This document shows positions 35,142 through 42,930 of a stretch of DNA of 64,000 nt, in pieces (positions within the stretch are counted from its first letter, which is position 1; the number at the start of each line of letters is the position of its first letter). Both the position numbers and the translations under genes were made by a program. The stretch spans positions 124,001 through 188,000 of the forward strand of contig CAWIHF010000012.1 of NCBI GenBank assembly GCA_963835885.1, given 5' to 3'. Below the pieces are notes generated by a model. It was not told where the DNA came from and did no database searches. It saw nothing but the letters and a program-made list of their open reading frames with translations. This stretch comes from Roseiarcus sp963835885 (GTDB lineage Bacteria; Pseudomonadota; Alphaproteobacteria; Rhizobiales; Beijerinckiaceae).

Positions 35142-35363
35142 TCAGCGATCCAGCTGAAGATCGTGCGACGGCGTTCGCGCGAAACTGCGGTCGTCACGCT
35201 CTAGCGCCAGTGGAAGAATTGATTCCAGGCTGTTCTGGGCGGAGCGAGCCTTGGCGTTCGCTTCTATAATTGCGATATCGATGAGATAGAGCAAAAAACC
35301 GTTATCGGCATGCTCAGCCATTTTGCGGACTCTGGTCAGTTCGATTTCGATCAGTTCAAACAT
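35142..35363 (-). CDS. Small conserved hypothetical protein
   Basis: 73 residues from the ATG at 35363 with GGGAGAGAG upstream. Mostly one amphipathic helical hairpin: LIEIELTRVRKMAEHADNGF and LLYLIDIAIIEANAKARS. I recall similar short proteins of about 70 residues from Rhizobiales; function unknown. It runs convergently into the 34929 gene. Confidence 0.6.
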   Translation of the reverse strand: MFELIEIELTRVRKMAEHADNGFLLYLIDIAIIEANAKARSAQNSLESILPLALERDDRSFARTPSHDLQLDR

Positions 35364-35564
35364 GGCTCTCTCTCCCCAGTTCGCCCCAGTTCGGCATTCG
35401 GCTATGCGCAACCGCACCTGTCCAAAAAAACTAAGCGTCGGAGACCGCAATGCCAATTCGCCAGATCAGTAGAGGTCATAAGGTGAACAAACGGAACAAA
35501 TCGGTCTGACTCTCCTAGCCAACCACCAACCCACTGATGAGCCAACTCGTTCCTCCGGACGCGT

Positions 35565-37393
35565 TCATTCCGCCTCACGCGCTGCGATCGAAAGCAGCGT
35601 CACGCCGATGGCGGCCGAGAGCACCGACGCAGCGAGGATCGCGATTTTTGCCGCTTCGAAATCGGCTTCGGCCGGAAACGCCTGCCCGGCGATGAACAGG
35701 GACATGGTGAAGCCAATTCCGGCCAGCGCGCCGGCGCCAAGGAGCTGCGTCCATGAATATTCCGGCGGCTTCAGTGCGGCCTTCAGCCAGACCGCCAGAG
35801 CGGAGGCCGCGACGATGCCGACCGGTTTTCCAAGCGTAAGCCCGATCAGGATCGCCGCCATCAAGCGCTCGTGGCCGCTGAAGACTCCGGCTCCTAAGGC
35901 CACTCCGGCGTTGGCCAGCGCAAAGACCGGCAACACAAGGTAGCTCGACCGCGCTCCGGCGTTCCTCAGCAGGCGGTCGGCCGGCAATTCCAGCCTGTCC
36001 TGGATCGCCTCGAGCGCGCGCAACGCCGGCAGCGACGGACCGCGTTGCAGCACTTCGCCGCCCCGCTCCGCTTCGGCGGTCAAGATCACGTTGGCTTGCG
36101 TCGTCAGGGCCTTCAGGTTCGCCGGCGGCCGCGTGGGGATGAACAGCGCCAGGATCACGCCCGCGAGCGTCGGGTGCAGCCCGCTCGCGAGCACGCATGC
36201 CCAGAGGCCGACGCCGACGACGACATAGGGCAGCACGACATAAACATGGGAGCGGTTGAGCAGCGCCAGCGCCCCGACCAGCGGGAGGCTCGCGGCAAGG
36301 TAGAGCCCATGCAGTTGACCCGAATAGAAAGCCGCGACTGCGGCGATCGCGACAAGATCGTCGACGATAGCCGCTGCGGTCAAAAAGATGCGCAATTCGA
36401 CCGGGACCCGCGCTCCCAGCATGACGATCAGGGCGACCGCGAACGCCGTATCGGTCGACATCACCACGCCCCAGCCGTGCGACCATGGCCCTGAGGGAAG
36501 GACTGACAGATAGAGCAGAGCCGGCGCGACCATTCCGCCGAGAGCGCCGGCGACAGGCAGAGCCGCCGAACGCCAACCGGTGAGGTGGCCAACGGTGAAT
36601 TCGCGCTTGATCTCGAGGCCGACCACCAGAAAGAACACGGTCAAGAGCCCATCGTTGACCCAATCCAGCAGCGGCATCCCGAAGCTGAGGCCGTCGAAGC
36701 CGATTCCGAGACGCTGCTGCCAGAACGCGGCGAACCCCGGTCCCGCCGCGCTGTTGGCGAGCGCGATGGCGAGGAGCGTTGCGATGAGCAGGAGGACGCC
36801 TGCCGAAGGTCCCCAGCTCGCGAAATCGACCGCGGCCGAGCGGACCCGGTGGCCGAGCGTGCCCAGCATCGCGTCGGCGAAGGCGCTGTCGTCCCACGGT
36901 CCGTCGTAGCGGCGACCGTTGATGAAGAAGGTCGGCGTGATCAGAGCGCCGCTGGCGCGCGCGCTCGCTTCGTCTGCGTCGACCCGCGCCCGGGCGCGCC
37001 GGCGGCGGCGGCGTCGGGAGTGTCGCCCTCTTGCGCCACTCCGAGGTCGGTCGCCACGGCGTTGAGATCGTCCTGCGTCAAAACTTCCGAGCGCGTCATC
37101 AGCTTGACGTGCGCGCTCCAGAAGCTCTTGGCGTCTCGGGCCCGCTCGACGAGTTCGGCCGCCGGGCGGGCGAGCGGGTTGTCTGCAAGCGGCTTGTGGC
37201 GGAAGACATAGCGAAGCCGATCGCCCAGCTTGTCGCGCACCTGGGCGATCCGCTCGTTGGCCGCCCGGCAATACGGGCAGGCGTAGCTCCCGTACTCGAC
37301 GAGGGTGATCGCGGCGTCGGGCGGCCCCAGAATATGATCGACGTTGACGTTCACCGGCCGATCGAGCCGGTTGCCCGGCGCAAAGTCAGACAT
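35565..37393 (-). CDS. nhaA: NhaA Na+/H+ antiporter with N-terminal DsbA/thioredoxin-like domain (one frame break)
   Basis: Starts at the ATG at 37393. Residues about 1-190 form a DsbA-like thioredoxin fold (ITLVEYGSYACPYCRAANER with CPYC, and LITPTFFINGRRYDG with the cis-Pro). The rest is a complete NhaA: DWVNDGLLTVFFLVVGLEIK, GWGVVMSTDTAFAVALIVML, AAIVDDLVAIAAVA and GIGFTMSLFIAGQAF, some twelve membrane segments. The frame changes in a GC-rich run near 36990. The two-domain layout is known in Rhizobiales and actinobacteria. It exchanges external protons for internal sodium; the role of the thioredoxin-like domain is not established. Confidence 0.86.
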
Positions 37394-37585
37394 AAGGCGC
37401 CCCTCGCTCCCGGTCGGACGACAAAGACATCAACGAGGCCAGTTTCTCAGCCGCGACGACTTCAATCAATCCGACGCGGCGATCCCCATTCTTGAAACTG
37501 AAATAGCGCCGGCCGCGTTGGTAAGGCGCGCCCCGTTCGGGCAAAAGGCCCAACCGAACGACACGGCGGGAGAAAGGAGTTCCCA

Positions 37586-38155
37586 ATGCAACCGACCTGG
37601 AAGCCTCACGAGAAACATGGGCGGCTTACGGCGCAAAGCGACTTGCCCGACACCTCTATGCCTTCGAGCCAACGCAAAGAGCCGCTGACCGATGCGCGGC
37701 ATGTCCGCAATGCCGTTGCGCGATTCGATCAGGTCACCGGCGTTTCCGACGCCGATCGCGCTTTGGCCTTCGCCAATATCGAGAAGGCGGCGAAATACTA
37801 TGACGTCGACCTTTCTGAGACCTCGTGGCGCGATCTCGGCGTTCATCCGCAGCGCCACCGGAAGGAGGCTGCCGCCAAAGGCGTTGCGACCAAGCGGAGG
37901 CGCGGAGAACTGAAAGACGCGGCGGTTAAAGGCGCTGCGACGCGCAAGGCGAACGCGAGGAACGAGGCCATTCGACATCTGCCGCAACGTCAGACTCGCG
38001 CAAGAGATGATCGAGCACGATCGATTTGGTGCAGGCGCCGCTCAGCCACCCCGACCATAGCCGAGGGTGACGACGGTCAGCCGACGCTGTCCGGCCGGAG
38101 CGGGGCGGCGCCATCCGCCGCCAGACGCTGCAGCGCATCGCCGGACAGCCGGTAG
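37586..38155 (+). CDS. DUF6582 family protein
   Basis: The ATG at 37586 opens a protein whose core, SQRKEPLTDARHVRNAVARF and FANIEKAAKYYDVDLSETSW, is the DUF6582 signature seen in phage-related and Rhizobiales proteins. Residues after about 130 are Ala/Lys/Arg-rich (KGVATKRRRGELKDAAVKGA) and then look like random translation. The natural end is probably near 37980; as read, it runs to 38155, antisense to the acetyltransferase end by 79 bases, which hints at a frame error. Function unknown. Confidence 0.6.
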   Translation: MQPTWKPHEKHGRLTAQSDLPDTSMPSSQRKEPLTDARHVRNAVARFDQVTGVSDADRALAFANIEKAAKYYDVDLSETSWRDLGVHPQRHRKEAAAKGVATKRRRGELKDAAVKGAATRKANARNEAIRHLPQRQTRARDDRARSIWCRRRSATPTIAEGDDGQPTLSGRSGAAPSAARRCSASPDSR

Positions 38156-38589
38156 ACGGTCCAGTCCGACATCGGCTCCGCGCCGAGCGAGCGGTAGAAG
38201 CCGATCGCGCCCCGGTTCCAGTCGAGCGCCCACCATTCGAGACGCCCGCAGCCGCGCGCGAGCGCAAGCTCAGCCAGATGGCGGAGCAGCATCTTTCCGT
38301 ATCCCTTGCCTCGCTTCTCCGGCCGGACATAGAGATCCTCCAGATAAAGTCCCGGCGCGCCGATGAAGGTCGAAAAATTGTGAAAGAACAGCGTGAAAGC
38401 GACCCGTTCTTCATCTTCCTCGACAAAGAGGGCCTCGGCATATCTCCGTTCCCCGAACAACGACCGGCGCAAAGTCTCCTCGGTCGCCATGACCTCATGC
38501 TCGAGCTTCTCGAACGTCGCCAATTCCCTGATGAAACGCAGGATGTCGGGGATATCGACTTCCTTGGCCTCGACAATTCGTATTTTCAT
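38077..38589 (-). CDS. GNAT family N-acetyltransferase
   Basis: 170 residues from the ATG at 38589 (MKIRIVEAKEVDIPDIL). Classical GNAT fold: ILRFIRELATFEKLEHEV, LYLEDLYVRPEKRGKGYGKM (acetyl-CoA loop R-G-K-G-Y-G), LARGCGRLEWWALDWNRGAI and FYRSLGAEPMSDW. This branch (LEWWALDWN) resembles diamine/thialysine acetyltransferases of the SAT type. Cytoplasmic acetyl transfer to an amine; the substrate is inferred only. Confidence 0.9.
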   Translation of the reverse strand: MKIRIVEAKEVDIPDILRFIRELATFEKLEHEVMATEETLRRSLFGERRYAEALFVEEDEERVAFTLFFHNFSTFIGAPGLYLEDLYVRPEKRGKGYGKMLLRHLAELALARGCGRLEWWALDWNRGAIGFYRSLGAEPMSDWTVYRLSGDALQRLAADGAAPLRPDSVG

Positions 38590-38621
38590 GTTTCCGGTTC
38601 CGATGGTGTTCTGCATCGTCC

Positions 38622-38906
38622 TTGCGTGCGGAAGAGGTCAGCGACGATTTCGCCGTGCCGCTGCACTTCACCAATGGCGCTGCGCGGCTGGAGAAGATCG
38701 CCTCGCGGCTTGGGCGAGCCGTCGTTGCTTCGACGGCTTTCGCGCGGCGTCTGCCAGAGGAATTCGTGGCGTTGGGCGACTTCGACCTGGCGGGATTCCG
38801 CGAACCGGAAACCGTGTTCGGGCTGCCCGGAGACGAGGCAGGGCGGACGGTGGACAATCGCTCGCCGCTCGGCCGGCGGTCGCGGGCCGGTTTATTAAGG
38901 CGCTAA
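38622..38906 (+). pseudogene. C-terminal remnant of an adenylate cyclase
   Basis: The reading GAARLEKIASRLGRAVVAS and FARRLPEEFVALGDFDLAGF followed by REPETVFGLPGDE is the conserved end of class III adenylate cyclase domains in Rhizobiales. The preceding LHF(GEV) strand (FAVPLHF) is joined straight to it, so the substrate-binding middle (the usual LYGNIG...IGPAVN part) is deleted. The catalytic core is absent, so the product could not be active. Confidence 0.7.
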
Positions 38907-38928
38907 CGCGGGCGTTCAGGAGCCTTGG

Positions 38929-39126
38929 TCATCGCCCATTGTGCCAGTGGTCCTCGCGCCTCGACACAGCCTTGGCAGCTTCTTTCTCGGCCTCGCGTCG
39001 GGTCGCATACGAATGTGGGGAGCGTACATGAATCTGGGCGCCCTCACACACCGACCAGCGGTATCGTAGTTCCCGCAACGGGTCCGCTTCGATCCTGAAC
39101 GTGAACGGATGCTGTTCGACCATCAT
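38929..39126 (-). CDS. Small hypothetical protein
   Basis: 65 residues from the ATG at 39126. FTFRIEADPLRELRYRWSVC, then SPHSYATRREAEKEAAKAVS: a short strand-helix protein in which the end repeats the common SYAT-R-EAE-EA-KA motif of many small Rhizobiales proteins. No good ribosome site. Function unknown. Confidence 0.5.
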   Translation of the reverse strand: MMVEQHPFTFRIEADPLRELRYRWSVCEGAQIHVRSPHSYATRREAEKEAAKAVSRREDHWHNGR

Positions 39127-39285
39127 CGCACTATGCGCCAATGACGTCATCGTCGCCAGAACGAAATTCGGCCGCCACATCCAAACTGGCCCACAACCCG
39201 GTCGGCAGACGGCTTTCCCTCGAACGCAAAAGGCGCGAGATTGGAACAAGGGCCGCATTCTCGTGCGGCGCGTGGGGAGCCTATC

Positions 39286-40284
39286 ATGCGGGTTGCGGTG
39301 CTTGCGACTCTGGCGGCGATGTTCGGCTTCACCGGGCCCGCGCTCGCCCTCGACAAGGTGAAATTCGGCACCAACTGGCTCGCCGATCCGGAAGCCGGCG
39401 GCTTCTACCAGGCGCTCGCCGACGGCACTTATCAGAAATACGGGCTCGACGTGACGATCATTCCGGGCGGTCCACAGCAGAACGGCGGCCTGATGCTGCT
39501 GTTCGGCAAGATCGAGTTCTTCATGGGCGGCGACATGATCGGAAATTTTCTCTCCGTCGAGGGCATGCTTCCGCTCGTCGCGGTCGCCGCGGACTTCCAG
39601 AAGAGTCCGCAGATCTTCATGTCGCATCCCGGCGTCGGGCTCGACAAATGGCAGGACCTGCCCAAGGCCAAGCCGGTCTATGTCGGCGCCGGCGCGATCC
39701 AGACCTTCTACGCCTGGCTCAGGATCGCCTACCGGTTCAAGGACGAGAACATCCGGCCCTACAATTTCAATTCCGCGCCGTTCATCGTCAATACGCATTC
39801 CATTCAGCAGGGTTACATTACCGCCGAGCCCTACGAGATTGAAAAACAGGGGCATTTCAAGCCGAACGTGTTCTTGCTGTCCGACTACGGCTATGACACC
39901 TATTCGACCCTGATCGTGACCCGCACCCAGATCGTCGAGAAGAACCCCGATCTGGTGCAGCGCTTCGTCGACGCCTCGGCGATCGGCTGGTATCACTATC
40001 TCTACGGCGACAATTCCAAGGCCAATGCCCTGATCAAGCGGGACAACCCGGACATCAGCGACGACCAGATCGCCTTTTCGATCGACGAGATGAAACAATA
40101 CGGCATTGTCGATTCGGGCGATGCGCTCAAACTCGGCATCGGCGCTATGACCGACGCGCACTGGAAGGATTTCTTCGACGAGATGGTGAAGGCCGGCGTC
40201 GTCGATGCCCGCGACGATTACAAGAAGGCCTACACCCTGCGATTCGTCGACAAAGGCGTCGGGCTCGATCTCGGGCCGAAGTGA
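39286..40284 (+). CDS. NMT1/TauA-like ABC transporter substrate-binding protein
   Basis: 332 residues from the ATG at 39286 with a signal peptide (VAVLATLAAMFGFTGPALA). The family pattern is clear: VKFGTNWLADPEAGGFYQAL, YQKYGLDVTIIPGGPQQNGG, LLFGKIEFFMGGDMIGNFLS and IVTRTQIVEKNPDLVQRFVD. These type II periplasmic proteins bind taurine, nitrate, thiamine precursors, riboflavin and others; ligand unknown. No permease or ATPase is next to it, so its transporter partners are elsewhere. Confidence 0.85.
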   Translation: MRVAVLATLAAMFGFTGPALALDKVKFGTNWLADPEAGGFYQALADGTYQKYGLDVTIIPGGPQQNGGLMLLFGKIEFFMGGDMIGNFLSVEGMLPLVAVAADFQKSPQIFMSHPGVGLDKWQDLPKAKPVYVGAGAIQTFYAWLRIAYRFKDENIRPYNFNSAPFIVNTHSIQQGYITAEPYEIEKQGHFKPNVFLLSDYGYDTYSTLIVTRTQIVEKNPDLVQRFVDASAIGWYHYLYGDNSKANALIKRDNPDISDDQIAFSIDEMKQYGIVDSGDALKLGIGAMTDAHWKDFFDEMVKAGVVDARDDYKKAYTLRFVDKGVGLDLGPK

Positions 40285-40490
40285 CGCCGAGGCGTTGTCG
40301 TCTCCGCCAAAGCAGAGACCCAGAGATCGCAAGGAGGCGGTGCTCACGTTTGGAACGGTCCGCGGCGGAAAGCGGACCTTCCTTCGCTCCAGATTTCCGA
40401 ACTGTGCGAGCCATGACTTCGTTAGCCCTTCGTTTTGACCACGATCGCCAAAACCTCAACGGTCGCGCCGGAAACATCATAGAAGCAATC

Positions 40491-40691
40491 GTGTCCCGCA
40501 CCCTGATCGTCATCGGAATCGCCATCGCCGCGGTCGGCGTCTTGTGGCCATGGATCGCAAGGTCGGGGCTCGGACGGCTTCCAGGCGACATCGTTATCCA
40601 CCGCGGCAATTTCACCTTCTACGCGCCGATCACAACCTGCATTCTGGTGAGCCTCGCTCTGTCTCTCGTGTTTTGGCTCTTGTCGCGATGA
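40491..40691 (+). CDS. DUF2905 small membrane protein
   Basis: 66 residues from a GTG at 40491. Two hydrophobic helices (LIVIGIAIAAVGVLWPWI and CILVSLALSLVFWLL) flank the diagnostic loop LGRLPGDIVIHRGNFTFYAP. This is the DUF2905 family of two-helix inner-membrane proteins with no known function. It is 45 bases before the racemase-family gene. Confidence 0.85.
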   Translation: MSRTLIVIGIAIAAVGVLWPWIARSGLGRLPGDIVIHRGNFTFYAPITTCILVSLALSLVFWLLSR

Positions 40692-40735
40692 GTTCGCGCG
40701 GCGCGCGCGTGCGCCCAGCGCGGAAGGAAGGATGC

Positions 40736-41779
40736 ATGAGATCGTCTCGCCAGATCGCCGTCGTCGGCTGCCATGCGGAGGGCGAAATCGGGGACGTCAT
40801 CGTCGGCGGCGTGTTGCCGCCGCCGGGCGAAACCGTCTTCGCGATGATGCGCGCCTTCCAGCGCGATTACGATCACATCCGCCGCTTTCTCATCTGCGAG
40901 CCGCGCGGCAGCGTCGCGCGGCATGTCAACCTCATCGTGCCGGCCAAGCGCCCGGATTGCATCGCCGGCGCCATCATCATGGAGCCCACCGAATATCCGC
41001 CGATGTCCGGCTCCAACACGATGTGCGTCGCGACCGTCCTCCTCGAGACCGGAATGGCGCCGATGCGGGAGCCGGAAACGAAGCTGAGACTCGACATGCC
41101 CGGCGGCCCGGTCGACGTGACGGCGCGCTGCGAGGGCGGCAGGGTTCGCTCGGTCACGATCCGCAACGTGCCGTGTTTCGCGGAACGCCTCGGCGCGCCT
41201 CTCGAAGTCGAGGGCGTCGGAACGATTTCGGTCGATGTCGCCTATGGCGGCATGTTCTACGCGCTTCTCGACGCAACCGCGCTCGGCTTCGCAATCCGGC
41301 CCGACGAAGCGCGCGACCTCGCGGCTTTGGGCGAAAACGTGCGGCGCGCCGCCCGCGCCCAGTTGGAGGTTGTCCACCCCGAAAATCCCGACATTCGCGG
41401 CGTGTCCATCGTCCAGTTTCATGCGCCCTTCGAAGGTCCGGGAACGGTTGCGCGCAATACCTGCATCGTCGCGCCTGGACGCTCCGACCGCAGCCCGACC
41501 GGCACCGGCCTCTCGGCGCGCCTCGCGGTTCTTCACGCGCGCGGGCTCTTGCAGGTGGGGGACAGCTTCTCCCACCTCTCGATCATCGGGTCGCGGTTCG
41601 ACGGACGAATTGTGCAGGAGAGCGTGTGCGGCGATCGGCCGGCGATCATTCCGGAGATCACCGGCCGCGCCTTCATCACCGGCATGATGACCTACTTCCT
41701 CGATCCGGAAGACCCGTTTCCCGACGGCTATGTCATCGCCGACACCTGGGGCGTCTCGACGGTGACCCGGCAAGATTGA
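40736..41779 (+). CDS. Proline racemase-superfamily enzyme, probably trans-3-hydroxy-L-proline dehydratase type
   Basis: 347 residues from the ATG at 40736. The duplicated fold of proline racemase/4-hydroxyproline epimerase is complete. At the two catalytic-cysteine positions the sequence has Ser91 (YPPMSGSNTM) and Thr255 (DRSPTGTGLSAR). Racemases and epimerases need Cys at both; Thr at the second site is the mark of trans-3-hydroxy-L-proline dehydratases. An epimerase is therefore unlikely. The assignment to dehydratase is inference from these residues. No proline-catabolic partner is adjacent. Confidence 0.78.
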   Translation: MRSSRQIAVVGCHAEGEIGDVIVGGVLPPPGETVFAMMRAFQRDYDHIRRFLICEPRGSVARHVNLIVPAKRPDCIAGAIIMEPTEYPPMSGSNTMCVATVLLETGMAPMREPETKLRLDMPGGPVDVTARCEGGRVRSVTIRNVPCFAERLGAPLEVEGVGTISVDVAYGGMFYALLDATALGFAIRPDEARDLAALGENVRRAARAQLEVVHPENPDIRGVSIVQFHAPFEGPGTVARNTCIVAPGRSDRSPTGTGLSARLAVLHARGLLQVGDSFSHLSIIGSRFDGRIVQESVCGDRPAIIPEITGRAFITGMMTYFLDPEDPFPDGYVIADTWGVSTVTRQD

Positions 41780-41845
41780 CTCCGAGCCCCGAGTCGCATT
41801 GCGTCTTGGCGAAAACCAAGTCCACGCATCCTTGGCGGCCAATCC

Positions 41846-42661
41846 ATGAACCAACTCCTCGCTTTGTGTCTCGTGGCGATGGTTCTCGGCCCGTCGAGCG
41901 CGCGGGCCGCAAAACTCCCCGACCCCAAATCCCTTGCCCATCGGCCGGGGGTCCAGCCGGTGACCATCACGGTCATCGAACCGCATACGAGCACGCCGAA
42001 AAATCCGGTCGAAGTCGCCTATCTGGCCTTTCCGGCGCCGGCCGCGCTTGCTGCCGCACTCGGGCCCGACTGGGCGGCTCGGGCGAAGACAATTGAATTC
42101 CGGGCGCTCGACGGCTACGTCTCGCGCATCGACGTCGCGCGTCTTACCGGCGGAAAGGCCTATTTCGCCTTCGCCCGGGCGGACCACTCGCCGTTCACCG
42201 TCGACAACCTGGCGCAAAACGAGAAGGACGTTCCGCTGGGCCCCTACTACCTTGTCTGGGACAACAGGTCCGACCCGGCATGGCTTGCCGCCGGCGACAG
42301 CGACTGGCCCTATCAGATCGACGATGTGTCGATTTTCAACGCTTCCGACGCCGGGCTGCGGCCGCCGGGATTCGACCCCGCCCTGGAGCCTGGCCTTGCC
42401 AGCACAAAGGCGCACTGCCTGACCTGCCACGAGGTCAACGGCTACGGCGGCCAGAAGGTTTACAGCAATCTCGCCGTACTCGCGCGCGGGATGGCGGCCC
42501 CCGAGTTTGTCCAATGGGCGCTGGACCCGCAGGCGGTCCGGCCGGATACGACCATGCCCGCGCTCGCGACGCAGATGCCCGAGGCGGAGCGGCGCACGAT
42601 CGCCGAGTCGATCTACGACTATCTTTCGCATGTTCCGGTTGTCTCTGACCCGGGTCGCTGA
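41846..42661 (+). CDS. Exported monohaem c-type cytochrome-like protein
   Basis: 271 residues from the ATG at 41846 with signal peptide MNQLLALCLVAMVLGPSSARA. One haem site CLTCH begins at residue 191 (then Met in GMAAPEF or TMPALATQM as possible sixth ligand). The 160 residues before the haem domain have no motif that I recognise (VAYLAFPAPAALAAALGP, YLVWDNRSDPAWLAAGDSDW). A periplasmic electron carrier or sensor; partner unknown. It starts 66 bases after the racemase-family gene. Confidence 0.75.
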   Translation: MNQLLALCLVAMVLGPSSARAAKLPDPKSLAHRPGVQPVTITVIEPHTSTPKNPVEVAYLAFPAPAALAAALGPDWAARAKTIEFRALDGYVSRIDVARLTGGKAYFAFARADHSPFTVDNLAQNEKDVPLGPYYLVWDNRSDPAWLAAGDSDWPYQIDDVSIFNASDAGLRPPGFDPALEPGLASTKAHCLTCHEVNGYGGQKVYSNLAVLARGMAAPEFVQWALDPQAVRPDTTMPALATQMPEAERRTIAESIYDYLSHVPVVSDPGR

Positions 42662-42699
42662 TTACGCTCAACAGCGAGATCGCGTTTCACGCGATTGGT

Positions 42700-42885
42700 C
42701 CGCGGATTCCCTGATTTGCTCCCGAACAGGGATCTTTAATTCCCTGATCCGCCGAAAAAATTCCCTGTTCCTCGGCGTAGGAATTTTCGGGCAAGCACCT
42801 GAAAAAATTCATCTTTTTTGGACGATTTTTCACCGATCGGGCCGAAAAACGTCGAAATCCCTGTTTTTATCCCTGTTACCTGGCA
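42700..42885. repeat. TCCCTG-rich degenerate repeat region
   Basis: Gene-free DNA (42662-42930) between convergent genes. TCCCTG recurs near 42709, 42734, 42764, 42862 and 42874 and its complement CAGGGA near 42725. The first pair can form GATTCCCTG/CAGGGATC stems. Same flavour as the hairpin at 8820-8847. It may represent a decayed dispersed element. Confidence 0.5.
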
Positions 42886-42930
42886 ATTCGGCCGTCGCTG
42901 AGGCCGCGAAGGGATCCAAGACTTCGCCGA

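Noticed and set aside
38929..40347. Long minus-strand frame of 472 codons
   Set aside because: Most is antisense to the solute-binding protein; only its last 65 codons look like a real small gene and are annotated separately.
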